Source of the DNA: Archegozetes longisetosus
Taxonomy: Eukaryota > Arthropoda > Arachnida > Sarcoptiformes > Trhypochthoniidae
DNA length: 64,000 bases
Direction of reading: 5' to 3'
NCBI GenBank assembly: GCA_018873245.2
Contig: JAEMBT020000001.1
Location: 6,848,220-6,912,219, forward strand
This document shows positions 1 through 9,356 of this stretch, one piece after another. The notes under the pieces were generated by a model, which saw nothing but the letters and a program-made list of their open reading frames with translations, made no database searches and was not told the DNA's origin. How positions within the stretch are numbered: the stretch's first letter is position 1; each line of letters starts with the position of its first letter. The position numbers were made by a program, and so were the translations under genes.

Positions 1-1262
1 TCCAGAGATCGGTTCCAGATATTTTACCCTTATAATAATAGTCTTTATCATCCAGAATCCACTTTATTCTACAATCGCATTGAATTTTATTTCCCGATAA
101 ATCGAAATAGTTTAAAGGATTCACTTCAATAAATGGTGCGAAAATTGATTCATAAAGAGTTGTTATATTATTCGTGAATAATCTAATCAAAGCTGGTCTT
201 CGAATTCTAACCAAAGAAAGTGCGTCAAAACTCGTATCACTCAATGGTATATCTGTTGTGCAAAACATTTTTCATATAAAACTTAAGAAACTTTTAGGCC
301 TATATCCTAGATACCTTGAAGAAAAATTTCTAATCTCTTATCAGAACTATCTTTAATTGTGAAAGTATTCTTCTTTATATGAGTGAATTTATTATCAGTC
401 ATCATGATTCTGGTCAGATTTGGCATATGATAAAAAGCAAATTCTCCGATTGACTTTATCGGTGAAAATTCAGTTGAAATCCAATTCAATTTTGTAAATT
501 CACCATTAATTGGATGAAAAGCATTATCAGGTATTGATGTCAAATTTGTTCGAATCAATCGAATCATTGTTAGGTCTGGGCATCGACTCAAAGCATCGAA
601 AATATCTCTTTCCTTATCACCAGCGTTTGAGAGTGCAGTTTTTTCGACATTAAATACTTTAAGAGTAAAACTGGATCTCGTGAACGCCAATGGGTGGATG
701 TACACAAGATTCGGATTATACATCAGATTTATCTGAAAGTTTCATTTGATTTTATGAGTTAAAAACCCAAAAAATAAGTTTTAAATACTTGTTCAAAAGT
801 CATTTCTCCGAAAACATTTGCTGGCAATTCCTTAACGAGAGTTGATTCCAAATGGAATGTTTTCCAATTCTTCTCTCCATTCGGGACATTATTGTTTACT
901 TTCTCAAATAACGATTTTAAGTCTAATTCTGTATTAATATTCAAACAACCGATTGAGTTATTTCTGCATTCACACGGGCTAACTATTTGTGGATCTGGAC
1001 ATGAAGCCGACGACAATCCAAATAAGATTGATAAGAATACAAAATTTTCTGCGAGAAATGATCAAATCTTAAAATAATATTTTATATTTTGATAAACACT
1101 AAATTATGAGCTTATTAGAAAATAAAATGTTATAATGAGTTTCAATTTCTCCATAAAATTCATGAAATACTATTTAATGAAATAATAGGTCATAAAAAAT
1201 TCAACAATATTTGACATGAATAATTTAAGCAAATAATTGTAACTAATTTACTCACTGATCAT
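1..1262 (-). CDS. secreted leucine-rich-repeat protein, copy 1 (partial, runs off left edge)
   Basis: Four exons on the minus strand: 1262-1256 (ATG, ATC and one base), 1048-789, 732-315 and 252 to the window edge. Phases agree (1, 0, 1) and every intron is GT-AG. The N-terminus is a signal peptide (MIKNFVFLSILFGLSSA), followed by a Cys-rich cap with C-P-D-P, C-E-C and G-C spacing, then LRR units with L..L....N.L..I...AF spacing, and a C-terminal cap with C-D-C...W. It resembles the secreted LRR proteins often named oplophorus-luciferin 2-monooxygenase non-catalytic subunit-like; that name implies no luciferase activity. The likely role is extracellular protein binding, ligand unknown. The stop codon should lie a few codons beyond base 1, by comparison with copy 2. 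The 7-base coding part of exon 1 is unusual but is conserved in copy 2. Confidence 0.82.
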
Positions 1263-1358
1263 TTTAAGTCAATGAATATCCCTATGATAGAATGCAGTCA
1301 AATTTAGTGATTGATACAAGCTTGAAAGAACTTTGTTATGAGATCTGTCTTTGTCTCC

Positions 1359-1368
1359 TATTTTTATA
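1359..1368 (-). promoter_or_regulatory. TATA box of LRR copy 1
   Basis: TATAAAAATA on the minus strand, about 100 bases upstream of the ATG at 1262. The equivalent site is kept in copy 2 at 3633-3641, which supports a real core promoter. Confidence 0.55.
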
Positions 1369-2248
1369 TCAGTGTAAATCAGATAATGACCTTAGAAACA
1401 AGAATATTCCTTTATTTGCATGTTCTATTGATTCATGATGCTTTAAAAGATGCCAAAATTATGCAAAACTCAGTATAAACTAATAGTAATCAGTTGTTAT
1501 TTGGAGATAATACAACTCTGAATAATAGATGTAACTACATATTTTTGTAGTTAGTTTAATATTATTTATGCTCTCGATAGATAATATAGAGTCTAGAGGT
1601 AAAGTTTGAGAATTAAGCTTAAAAATAAAGATCACCAAAATTTTCATTTTAACGGTCATCTTAAAATTTAGGTAAGAATAATTTTCATTAATTGTAACTG
1701 TATATTTATTCCAACAAATATAAACAATTTGACTAATGTTCTATCAAAATATTTAAAGAGGATATAATTGAGTTAATATGGCATAATATGAATAACAATA
1801 AATTTTATTTTATCTCTACAATAGTAAGTACAAAATACAAAAAAATAATCAAATAATTTTTTTGGGGCACTTTTTCACAGAAAATTGGATACCATGAAAA
1901 CGTTTTGACTCATGACTCATTTCTATCATCACTATTGTCATCGATCAAATCTTTAGAATACTTGATTTAACAAATGGAAGCGAATAATAAAATTATCGTA
2001 GAGTTCTTTCTCATTTAATTTTATACGAAATTCTCTGCTTTAAGCCTTTATTTTTCAAGTTCCCTAAATCATAAAAGAAAATTTGATAAAATAACTAAAT
2101 CTGAATTGTCTCTTATTCAGCTATTGATCAAAAACCATTAAGAAAATAATACAAACTTTTTACCAGATTTGTCAAAAATTGTTTTATTTATTTTATTAAA
2201 ACGAACTTATCATTATTGAAACTGTTATAGAGATAATACTCAAATTAT

Positions 2249-3535
2249 TTAACAATTAGTGGGTTTACAATTCCAGAGGTCAGTTCCAGCTATTTTGCCC
2301 ATATAATAATAGTCTTTGTTATCTAGAATCCACTTTATCCTACAATCGCATTGAATATTATTTCCTGATAGATCGAAATAGTTCTCGGGATTCACTTCTA
2401 GAAACGGAGCGAAAACTGATTCATAAAGAGTTGTTATGTTATTCATGAATAATCTGATCGAAACTGGTCTTCGAATTCTAATTAGAGAAAGTGCATCAAA
2501 ACTCGTATCACTCAGTGGTATACCTGTTGTGCAAAACATTTTTCGTATGATACTTAAGAAACTTTATTGTCTAAATTTCAAAATTATATACCTTGAAGGA
2601 AAATTTCTGATTTCTTATCAGAACGATCTTTAATTGTGAAAGTATTCTTCTTTATATGAGTGAATTTATTATCAGTCATCAGAAGTCTGGTCAGATTTGG
2701 CATATAATAGAAAGCAAATTCTCCGATTGACTTTATCGGTGAAAATTCAGTTGAAATCCAATTCAATTTTGTAAATTCACCATTAATTGGATGGAAAGCA
2801 TTATCAGGTATTGATGTCAAATTAGTTTGATATAATCGAATCATTGTTAGATCTGGACATCGACTCAAAGCATCGAAAATATCTCTTTCCTTATCACCAG
2901 CGTTTGAGAGTGGAGTTTTTTCGACATTAAATACTTTAAGAGTAAAACTGGATCTCGTGAACGCCAATGGGTGGATGTACACAAGATTCGGATTATACAT
3001 CAGATTTATCTGAAAGTTTCATTTGATTTTATGAGTTAAAAACCCAAAAAATAAGTTTCAAATACTTGTTCAAAAGTCATTTCTCCGAAAACATTTGCCG
3101 GTAATTCCTTAACAAGTGTTGACTCTAAATGAAATATTTTCCAATTCTTCTCTCCATTCGGAACATTATTGTTTATTTTCTCGAATAACGATTTTAAGTC
3201 TAATTCTGTATTAATATTCAAACAACCGATGGACCTGTCTTTGCACTCACACGGACTAACTATTTGTGGATCAGGACATGAAGCTGATGACAATCCAAAT
3301 AAGATTGATATGAATACAAAGTTTCCTGCAAAAAATGATCAAATCTTAAAATAATATCTTATATTTTGATAACCACTAATTATGATATTATTAGAAAAAA
3401 TGTTATAACGAGTTTCAATTTCTACATAAAATTCATGAAATACTATTTAATAAAATAATAGGTTATTAAAAATTTAACAATATTAAACATGAATAATTTA
3501 AGCAAATAGTTGTAACTAATTTACGCACTGATCAT
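2249..3535 (-). CDS. secreted leucine-rich-repeat protein, copy 2 (complete)
   Basis: Exons 3535-3529, 3325-3066, 3009-2592 and 2523-2249 total 960 coding bases, giving 319 residues. Introns are 203, 56 and 68 bases. The donor after exon 1 is GTGCGT, weaker than the GTGAGT of copy 1. Residues 1-17 or so form a signal peptide. Next come an N-terminal Cys cap, about six to eight degenerate LRRs in exons 2 to 4, and a C-terminal cap (C-D-C-R-I-K-W, later W-N-C and a final C). There is no membrane segment after the signal, so it is probably secreted. It is the tandem paralogue of copy 1; the repeat unit is about 2,272 bases and includes the promoter. Exon 3 differs at only a handful of residues between the copies. 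The family is clear; the function is not known. Confidence 0.87.
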
Positions 3536-3632
3536 TATAAGTCAATGAATAACCAAATCATACAATGCAGTCAAATTTAGTGATGAATACAAGTTTGAAG
3601 GAACTTTATTATGAGATATATCTTTGACTCTC

Positions 3633-3641
3633 ATTTTTATA
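3633..3641 (-). promoter_or_regulatory. TATA box of LRR copy 2
   Basis: TATAAAAAT on the minus strand, about 100 bases upstream of the ATG at 3535, in the same place as in copy 1. Confidence 0.55.
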
Positions 3642-4150
3642 CCGATGATAAATTAGACAATGACAGTTAGAAACAAGAATATTCCTCTTGTTCATACGTT
3701 TTATCAATTGATAATACTTCACAGGACGTCAAAATTAAGCGAAAATAAATTTAAACTTATAGTAATCAGTTATTATTGAAAGATAGTAAAACTGAATAAT
3801 AGATGCGATTACATATTTTTGTAACCAGCTTAATATTGTTTGTGCCCTCAATAGATAAACAAAGTCTTAGCAGTTAAAACTGAAAAATAAAGCTCAAAAA
3901 CAAATTCCACTTAAATTTTGCATCAAAAGAGTTATCTTAAGGTTTAGATAAAGAAATCCTTTCTGTTCTCTTAAAATATAAATAAAATCTCAGTAAGAAA
4001 AGCTTATAAAATTGATTCAGTAAAACAATAATGGGTAAACAATTATTTTATACGCATAATAGTAAGTACAGTATACAAAAAATAGTCAAATTAATTGATA
4101 GTTTGAGATCGTCTTCATTAAAAATTTGACGTCATGAAAGTAGAATAATT

Positions 4151-4674
4151 TATTACTTATTCCGGTTGTCTCTACACCTATCAATCACATTAAGCTATGA
4201 TTAGCAAAAATGAAAGCACGAGGTCTATTATCACCTTCAAAAAATACAAAACTAAAGCAATGGTTACTATATTTATCTAAAGATTTAAGCAATCACTTTG
4301 CGGAATCGCTACCCGGAAAATGAATAACACCTTCTGGTTATGGTAAATTGGTTCGAGACTAAATTTGTCTACTGATTCCCACTTAAGTGAGTCCTCTATG
4401 TTCGCCTTTGTTTGAGGTTTTGTTCATTATATATTTGAATGGATAGCAATCGCCTGGTTTTAGGACAGAGGCTAAATGCTAGATAAAACTTGAGATTATG
4501 ACTAATATACGCTCGACACAATCGTAAATCAACACAGTTGATTAATTGAACGAGTAATTATTATTATTATTATTATCACTTTTTCGGTTAGAATAATAAG
4601 TTTATTTCTATTCCTTATCAATATATCAATCTAATATATTCGCAAACTATAATCTTGACTGAGCTTAAATATAT
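4151..4674. other. intergenic, short ATT microsatellite
   Basis: No coding signal seen. A short (ATT)n run lies at 4558-4576, just left of the pogo-like element. Confidence 0.6.
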
Positions 4675-5135
4675 TACAGTGGAACCCGTTTATAGTGAGG
4701 CAATGGGTGCAGCAAAAGTTGTTAACTATAACCGTATAGTTTGTTTCCTTGAAATATGTTTGAAAAAGCCCGGAAATGATGCTTAAGGAATATTTTTCTG
4801 GGAGGAAAGCTATGAAACTGATAGAAACAACGTTAGACGAAAACATACTTTGCTTTACTCACAATTCTTTGATAAGAAAACTTAATAGCGTTAAAATGAC
4901 TCAAAACGTTTATGAAGTTATTGATATAAATGGAGGTCCAACTAAGTATTAAGTTAGTCTTTGCTCATTTCTTGTTACTTGTTAGATATATTGAGATCTC
5001 TATCATAAAGAATCATAAAGAGAGAAATCAACTTCTGAAAGCAACACTAATTATAACATGAGATTATAAATTTCACTGAGAGCATCATTATTTGATGATA
5101 TTTCTATAATAACAATGTTTTGACCAATGAATATA

Positions 5136-5972
5136 TCGGGTGGTGCAAAAGTTTTTGCTTTGGTAAGAAAATGAATTGCAATGTTTATGATTCCTTGCAG
5201 ACCAGTAGTATAGAGCGAGTTATATCTAAACATCAAAGTGTGTAAAGCGTGCGTGTATTTTAAGTAGTAAAACATTATCGATGACAACAGTCGAAGTCTT
5301 AAGTTTCGTACAGCAATCCAGTTCTTAGTCCTACAAATGAAGCATTTATTGTCAATGTACAGAGGACAGTAGATGCTTCATTTGTAGAATTAAGAACTAG
5401 ATTACTGCACAAAACTTAAGACTTTTCAGAAATTTAGATAACGAAAGGCCCTATTAAAAACTATCCATTTTATTGAAACATTAAGTAATTGAGGCCAGTC
5501 ATAGGTCTACTTACTATCAAAACTTTTATCTTCAAAAATATCAGATACAACATATAATAACAACTGATTTCCATTTCAAAACTTGTTTTGTTTTGTATTC
5601 TTTTTGCTAAGATAGAGAATGACTTTAAAAGAACAATATTTTGAGTGTTTTTTAGAATAAGTTTATCATCAGGTAAGAGTCTTTAATCTGACAAAGATAA
5701 CGAGTAATGAATTTTCTCTTCGAGATATTCAATAAAACTTAAGTCCTTCCAATATCTGAATTTTTAAAAAGCGTGAAGAAGACAGTAAATCCTTGAAATG
5801 TTGAAAAAATTGTCTTTAATATTAAAATTTCATTCAGAAAATGTGTAGTTATTTTGTCTTATTGATGCAGCGCTGCTCTGGAGCAATACTCGCCGTGCAC
5901 TACTTGTTTGCAAAGTATCACAATTATTGAAGTTTGTCGTCATACCAAAGCAAAAACTTTTGCACCACCCGA
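5136..5972. mobile_element. mariner-like non-autonomous element nested in the pogo-like element
   Basis: Perfect 30-base terminal inverted repeats (5136-5165 and 5943-5972) beginning TCGGGTGGTGCAAAAG, flanked by TA at 5134-5135 and 5973-5974. The GGTGCAAAAGTTTTTGC motif is typical of mariner ends. The 837-base body contains no recognisable transposase, only a hairpin (5295-5424). The perfect ends suggest fairly recent mobilisation. Confidence 0.85.
5295..5424. repeat. hairpin-forming inverted repeat inside the mariner-like element
   Basis: Arms at about 5295-5345 and 5373-5424, roughly 50 bases each and near-complementary, with a loop of about 27 bases. It may be a third, smaller inserted MITE. 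Confidence 0.7.
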
Positions 5973-6559
5973 TATTAATTTTGTATCGCATTGTAGTTTA
6001 TTTTGTAAGAATTACGGTTTTTAGGAGTTCACTATAAGTATGCATTATGTGTATAGATCAGTGGATAGAAAATTGTTTACAATAAGCGTACTATTTTACT
6101 ATAGGCTTCTATGGAAAATAATTCGGTGTAGCGCTTATTTTTTACAATAAATGTGCCTTTACTATATCCGAGTTAACTATAAACGGGCTTAACTGTATTT
6201 ATGTATACCGCAAATGAGGAAAACTTTAGTAAAAAATTTCGCGAAAATCGAGTAGGTTTTACACTAACAATATCTGGCAAAATTGCTGATAATTTGAGGA
6301 AAAGTCATTATGTAGAATGCATTCGCAAAGGGGATGTCTCAGGATGACAAAATATGTTGCGATTTTAAAATAAATTTAACCAGATAAAATACTTACTAAA
6401 TGATGCTAAATAATGAAAAAATTATTTTATTATATATAATAATTAAAAAGTTATAAGCACTTAAACAATCCATGCAGTTCCTTATAGTTTGAACAATATT
6501 ACATAAAAAATACTATTAAAAATGTAATAAATGTTACAAAATGATTAATATTAATGTAA

Positions 6560-6898
6560 TTATTCAAATGTTGATGCAATGGCTGAAATATCCGGGTATA
6601 TTGTCATATGTTCTTGGTCATTTTGGTGATCATCCTCGTTGATTATTGTATTATCACTATCAATAGTAGTATCACTGCTGTCATAATTGCCGGCACTTTG
6701 GTTGACATCACTTTCATCACTACTTTCACTAGGGTCATATCTATTATAAATGGTGTTATTCAAAATAATTGGTTTCACTGTATTAAAAGTCGCTACATCA
6801 TTTTGGTTGACACGTCTTATATCACGTCTAATAGTTCTATCAAATCTTGCAGAACAGCAAGCACAATTTTTACTGCGAATATAATACAATTCTGACAT
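6560..6898 (-). CDS. small ORF inside the 6.3-7.4 kb transposon, unknown product
   Basis: 112 residues from the ATG at 6898. The N-terminal third is basic with a Cys cluster (C-A-C-C) followed by an Arg-rich stretch (F-D-R-T-I-R-R-D-I-R-R). The C-terminal half is strongly acidic and Ser/Asp/Asn-rich. I do not recognise the family. It could be the first exon of a transposase or accessory protein of the element, left after internal deletion, or a captured host exon. No signal peptide or membrane segment is present. Its position between intact inverted repeats is the main clue to its origin. Confidence 0.4.
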   Translation of the reverse strand: MSELYYIRSKNCACCSARFDRTIRRDIRRVNQNDVATFNTVKPIILNNTIYNRYDPSESSDESDVNQSAGNYDSSDTTIDSDNTIINEDDHQNDQEHMTIYPDISAIASTFE

Positions 6899-6944
6899 TC
6901 TTACTAAGATCAAACATTTTTAAATAAGTGAAAAATGGACTTGT

Positions 6945-7039
6945 TGCCCATCGAGTCTCAAAAGTTTCTTTTCATAAAATAAAAGTATATTATATTAGCT
7001 ATTATTTTCACATTTAAAATGTTTGAGACTCGATGGGCA
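6945..7039. repeat. short perfect hairpin inside the 6.3-7.4 kb transposon
   Basis: TGCCCATCGAGTCTCAAA at 6945-6962 and its exact complement at 7022-7039, separated by 59 AT-rich bases. It is either a small nested MITE or a sub-terminal repeat of the host element. Confidence 0.65.
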
Positions 7040-7355
7040 ATACAGTGTAATTCATGTTTATATTTTTCAAAGTTAATTTCCCGTCACAAGAAAATTGTTT
7101 ATATAATCATTTCAATAATATTTTAAAACTGCTTAACTAGATGTAAATTTTAGTGAAGAGACGATTAAAATAATTTGTTTCGTTTAATTTTAATTGCATA
7201 TTGAATTTTGTAAACAAAAATCAACCTTGTGCAATACTCATAGCAACTATAAAAATAATATATACATATTTTTTATTGTCTCTCATCCTGTTTTCGCACG
7301 ACATTGTTATCATTTTAATTTAACTATATCATTGTCATCCTGAGACATCCCCTTT

Positions 7356-7785
7356 CAACATAAATTGATAAACAATTCCGAAATATTGAAACAAGTCGTT
7401 TGCGACATTACAAGTTTTTTCAAATAATATTTTGACCTCTTATATGAGGGATCTTGAAATAAAAAGATTTTATAACTATTAGATTAACAGGTAAAAGAAG
7501 TTAAATCAAATTTTATTTTCATTAAACTTTCTATTTATATTTTGAAAAACTAAGAATCACCCTAGAAAGAGTCATTCACATTTAATCTAGGCAATTAGTA
7601 CCGTGTGGTTCATTAAATTCCAAAGTATCGAACACTTGCGAACTTCATTAAAATATAATAGAATATAACAATAACAGTTATAAGCAAAACCCATAGGGAA
7701 TTGAAACAGGATACACATGTTTATTAGAAATAACAATGAAATTAAAATAGCTGAATTTAAACGCCACCAATGCTTTGTTGAATGT
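7356..7785. other. intergenic, no feature seen
   Basis: AT-rich sequence between the transposon and the 3' end of the LC8-like gene. Nothing recognisable. Confidence 0.5.
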
Positions 7786-8958
7786 CTAATCTCGAGGCGC
7801 TAAAACAAACACTAAGTTTCCAGCACTGATATCTATTACTTTTTCAGGAATTCTAACGCCTAGATTTTCAGAGAAGTAGTCTTTATGACCCCAAGTTATA
7901 TATGTAAAATTGAATTTCGATCGAATATTATCCTGTAAGATTTTGTGATACTTATAATAGCAGTTATCATGCAAAAACCTCTTTTGATAGGTATCGATAT
8001 CGCAATCAGTGATGTTTTGTGAAATATAGTCTTTAATAATGCTGATAGCAGAATCTTTCTCTTCATCGCTAAAATGACCTCTATATAACACGTTTAACTC
8101 CGCGTTTCTGGCTTCTTTTACTGTTGTAGAGTAGTCAGACTAGATATCGAAATTTCTTAGTAAGAAAAATTATAAATAAATTTGATTTCGGCTCGTGTCG
8201 TGATATTTTTGGTCATATAACTGTTGGGCGATATCGTTTCTATAATATAGTGTAATGATTCAATTCGTGATAAGGAACAATGAGCGCACAACACGAGCTA
8301 AAATGTTTTTATATTCATTTACTTTTTCTATTGGTCGATTTGTTTGGAATAATGTAAACTGTATTTCTCCAATGATCAACGATAAATAAGTTCCATTGAC
8401 ATATCGCACATAGGCATAGGTTTCATTAGGCCCAACAAAACAATGCCAATATTTTCCATAAATCTCATCCAATGAAGCGGAAATATTTTTAGCAATTGAT
8501 TCATAATTATGGAACGACTTCAGCGCAAGCGATGCGATATTCAATGAATTTTCTTGCATTTCAGCATTCATTTCACTTTGAACAACACTTACCTTTGAAT
8601 TGCGCAATGCATTGGATATTAAATCTTTTTGCGAAACAGGCGATGGTTTAAATAGCAACACCTGAGTTAATTCAGATGAAAACCTTAGTAAAGTGTTTGG
8701 CATCGCATTGAAATGTGAAGCAGTAGTCGTCGTTCCTATAAAACAATACCAATCACTCCCATACAATTTGTTAAATTCATTTGATATCTTCTTTGCGATT
8801 TCATCCAGATCAGTATTTTTCTCAAACTCTGCAACCGCTAAAGCAATCGCATGATCTTTCATTTCATTCGTCATTTCATTTTGATGTATTTTAACTTGAG
8901 TTACTGTTGATATTGACTTGAAAAGACAGATAAAAGATACAATTATAATAAAATTCAT
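7786..8958 (-). CDS. secreted protein with three LC8/dynein-light-chain-like domains
   Basis: Exon 1 is 8958-8323 and exon 2 is 8139-7786, joined by a phase-0 intron of 183 bases (GTAAAT...TCTAG), giving 329 residues. A longer in-frame ATG exists at 9144, but a TATA box at 9033-9040 and a clean signal peptide (residues 1-21, MNFIIIVSFICLFKS...) favour 8958. Domain 1 (about 22-104) shows E-M, a long helix, W-Y-C-F-I-G (70-75) and a closing V-L-L-F-K-P, the layout of DYNLL (W-H-C-I-V-G ... LLFK). Domain 2 (about 122-206) repeats it with Y-W-H-C-F-V-G (170-176). Domain 3 (about 218-329) is more divergent, with a longer helical insert but a matching W-G and final strand. Five N-glycosylation sequons (N158, N178, N188, N254, N289) fit the secretory route. 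LC8 proteins are normally cytosolic single domains of about 89 residues. If the intron is not used, the first ORF ends at 8260 with two domains. Confidence 0.7.
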
Positions 8959-9032
8959 TTTGTAAACTAATATCGTGTTGTTGACTAATAGAAATTTTAA
9001 TGTCTTATAAAAGCTCATAGAAGTTTTTCGTG

Positions 9033-9040
9033 CTTTTATA
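9033..9040 (-). promoter_or_regulatory. TATA box of the LC8-like gene
   Basis: TATAAAAG on the minus strand, about 75 bases upstream of the ATG at 8958. It lies downstream of the alternative ATG at 9144, which argues against that start. Confidence 0.55.
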
Positions 9041-9207
9041 CTCAAATCAAACCATTTATCAGGTAACTTCGAATTGCAATTTAACACTTGATTTGAAGTA
9101 ATTGATGTGAGTGGTCCAGATAATCTTTCCAAAATTTTTTGCATTCTTAAAGCTGAGTATAGAAACCTTGATAAATTATTATCAAATATTTCGTAGACAA
9201 ATATATA

Positions 9208-9354
9208 CAGTTAAACCTCTCTAACTTAAAGCTATAAATTAGTTAGTCCGTTTTTAAAATATAGTTTTAAAATAAGCCTCATTTTCTTGTGGATTTATGT
9301 ATGCTTTTGTTGGAAATAGGTTAACTATAACTTTAAGTTAGAGAGGTTTAACTT
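9208..9354. mobile_element. pogo-like MITE, about 150 bases
   Basis: Left end CAGTTAAACCTCTCTAACTT and right end its near complement (AAGTTAGAGAGGTTTAACT), next to TA dinucleotides. Same end type as the pogo-like element at 4677. Confidence 0.7.
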
Positions 9355-9356
9355 AT

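Larger units (their letters stand above)
1..4150. repeat. tandem duplication, two units of about 2.27 kb
   Basis: Bases 1 to about 1900 align with 2273 to about 4150, covering the LRR gene, its introns and its upstream region. Similarity is high through exons 2 and 3 and fades upstream of the promoter with many small indels. The non-coding remainders, 1369-2248 and 3642-4150, hold no other gene that I can see. Confidence 0.8.
4677..6195. mobile_element. pogo-like (Tc1/mariner superfamily) non-autonomous DNA transposon
   Basis: Terminal inverted repeats: the left end starts CAGTGGAACCCGTTTATAG and the right end, read inward, starts CAGTTAAGCCCGTTTATAG. Both ends are flanked by TA (4675-4676 and 6196-6197). 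The CAGT(N)GAACC-type end and the TA duplication are typical of pogo/Tigger-like elements. No transposase is readable. The 1.5 kb length comes largely from a second element inserted inside it (5136-5972). Confidence 0.75.
6327..7355. mobile_element. DNA transposon of unassigned class with small ORF
   Basis: Terminal inverted repeats of about 24 bases, AAAGGGGATGTCTCAGGATG at the left and its complement at the right (ending at 7355). I could not find a convincing target duplication, so the superfamily is open. The 1,029-base body carries a 112-codon minus-strand ORF (6560-6898) and an internal hairpin (arms 6945-6962 and 7022-7039). Confidence 0.7.

Noticed and set aside
269-281. An earlier splice acceptor (CTTAAG) for exon 4 of the LRR genes
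   Set aside because: It gives the wrong phase and, in copy 1, a TGA in frame; the acceptor ACAACAG at 253-255 (2524-2526 in copy 2) restores the frame in both copies.
4631-5287. Minus-strand ORFs of 71 and 78 codons
   Set aside because: They overlap transposon ends and have no domain; shadow ORFs of the nested elements.
8959-9144. A 62-residue N-terminal extension of the LC8-like protein from the ATG at 9144
   Set aside because: The TATA box at 9033-9040 lies inside it, and the downstream ATG starts exactly at a signal peptide.
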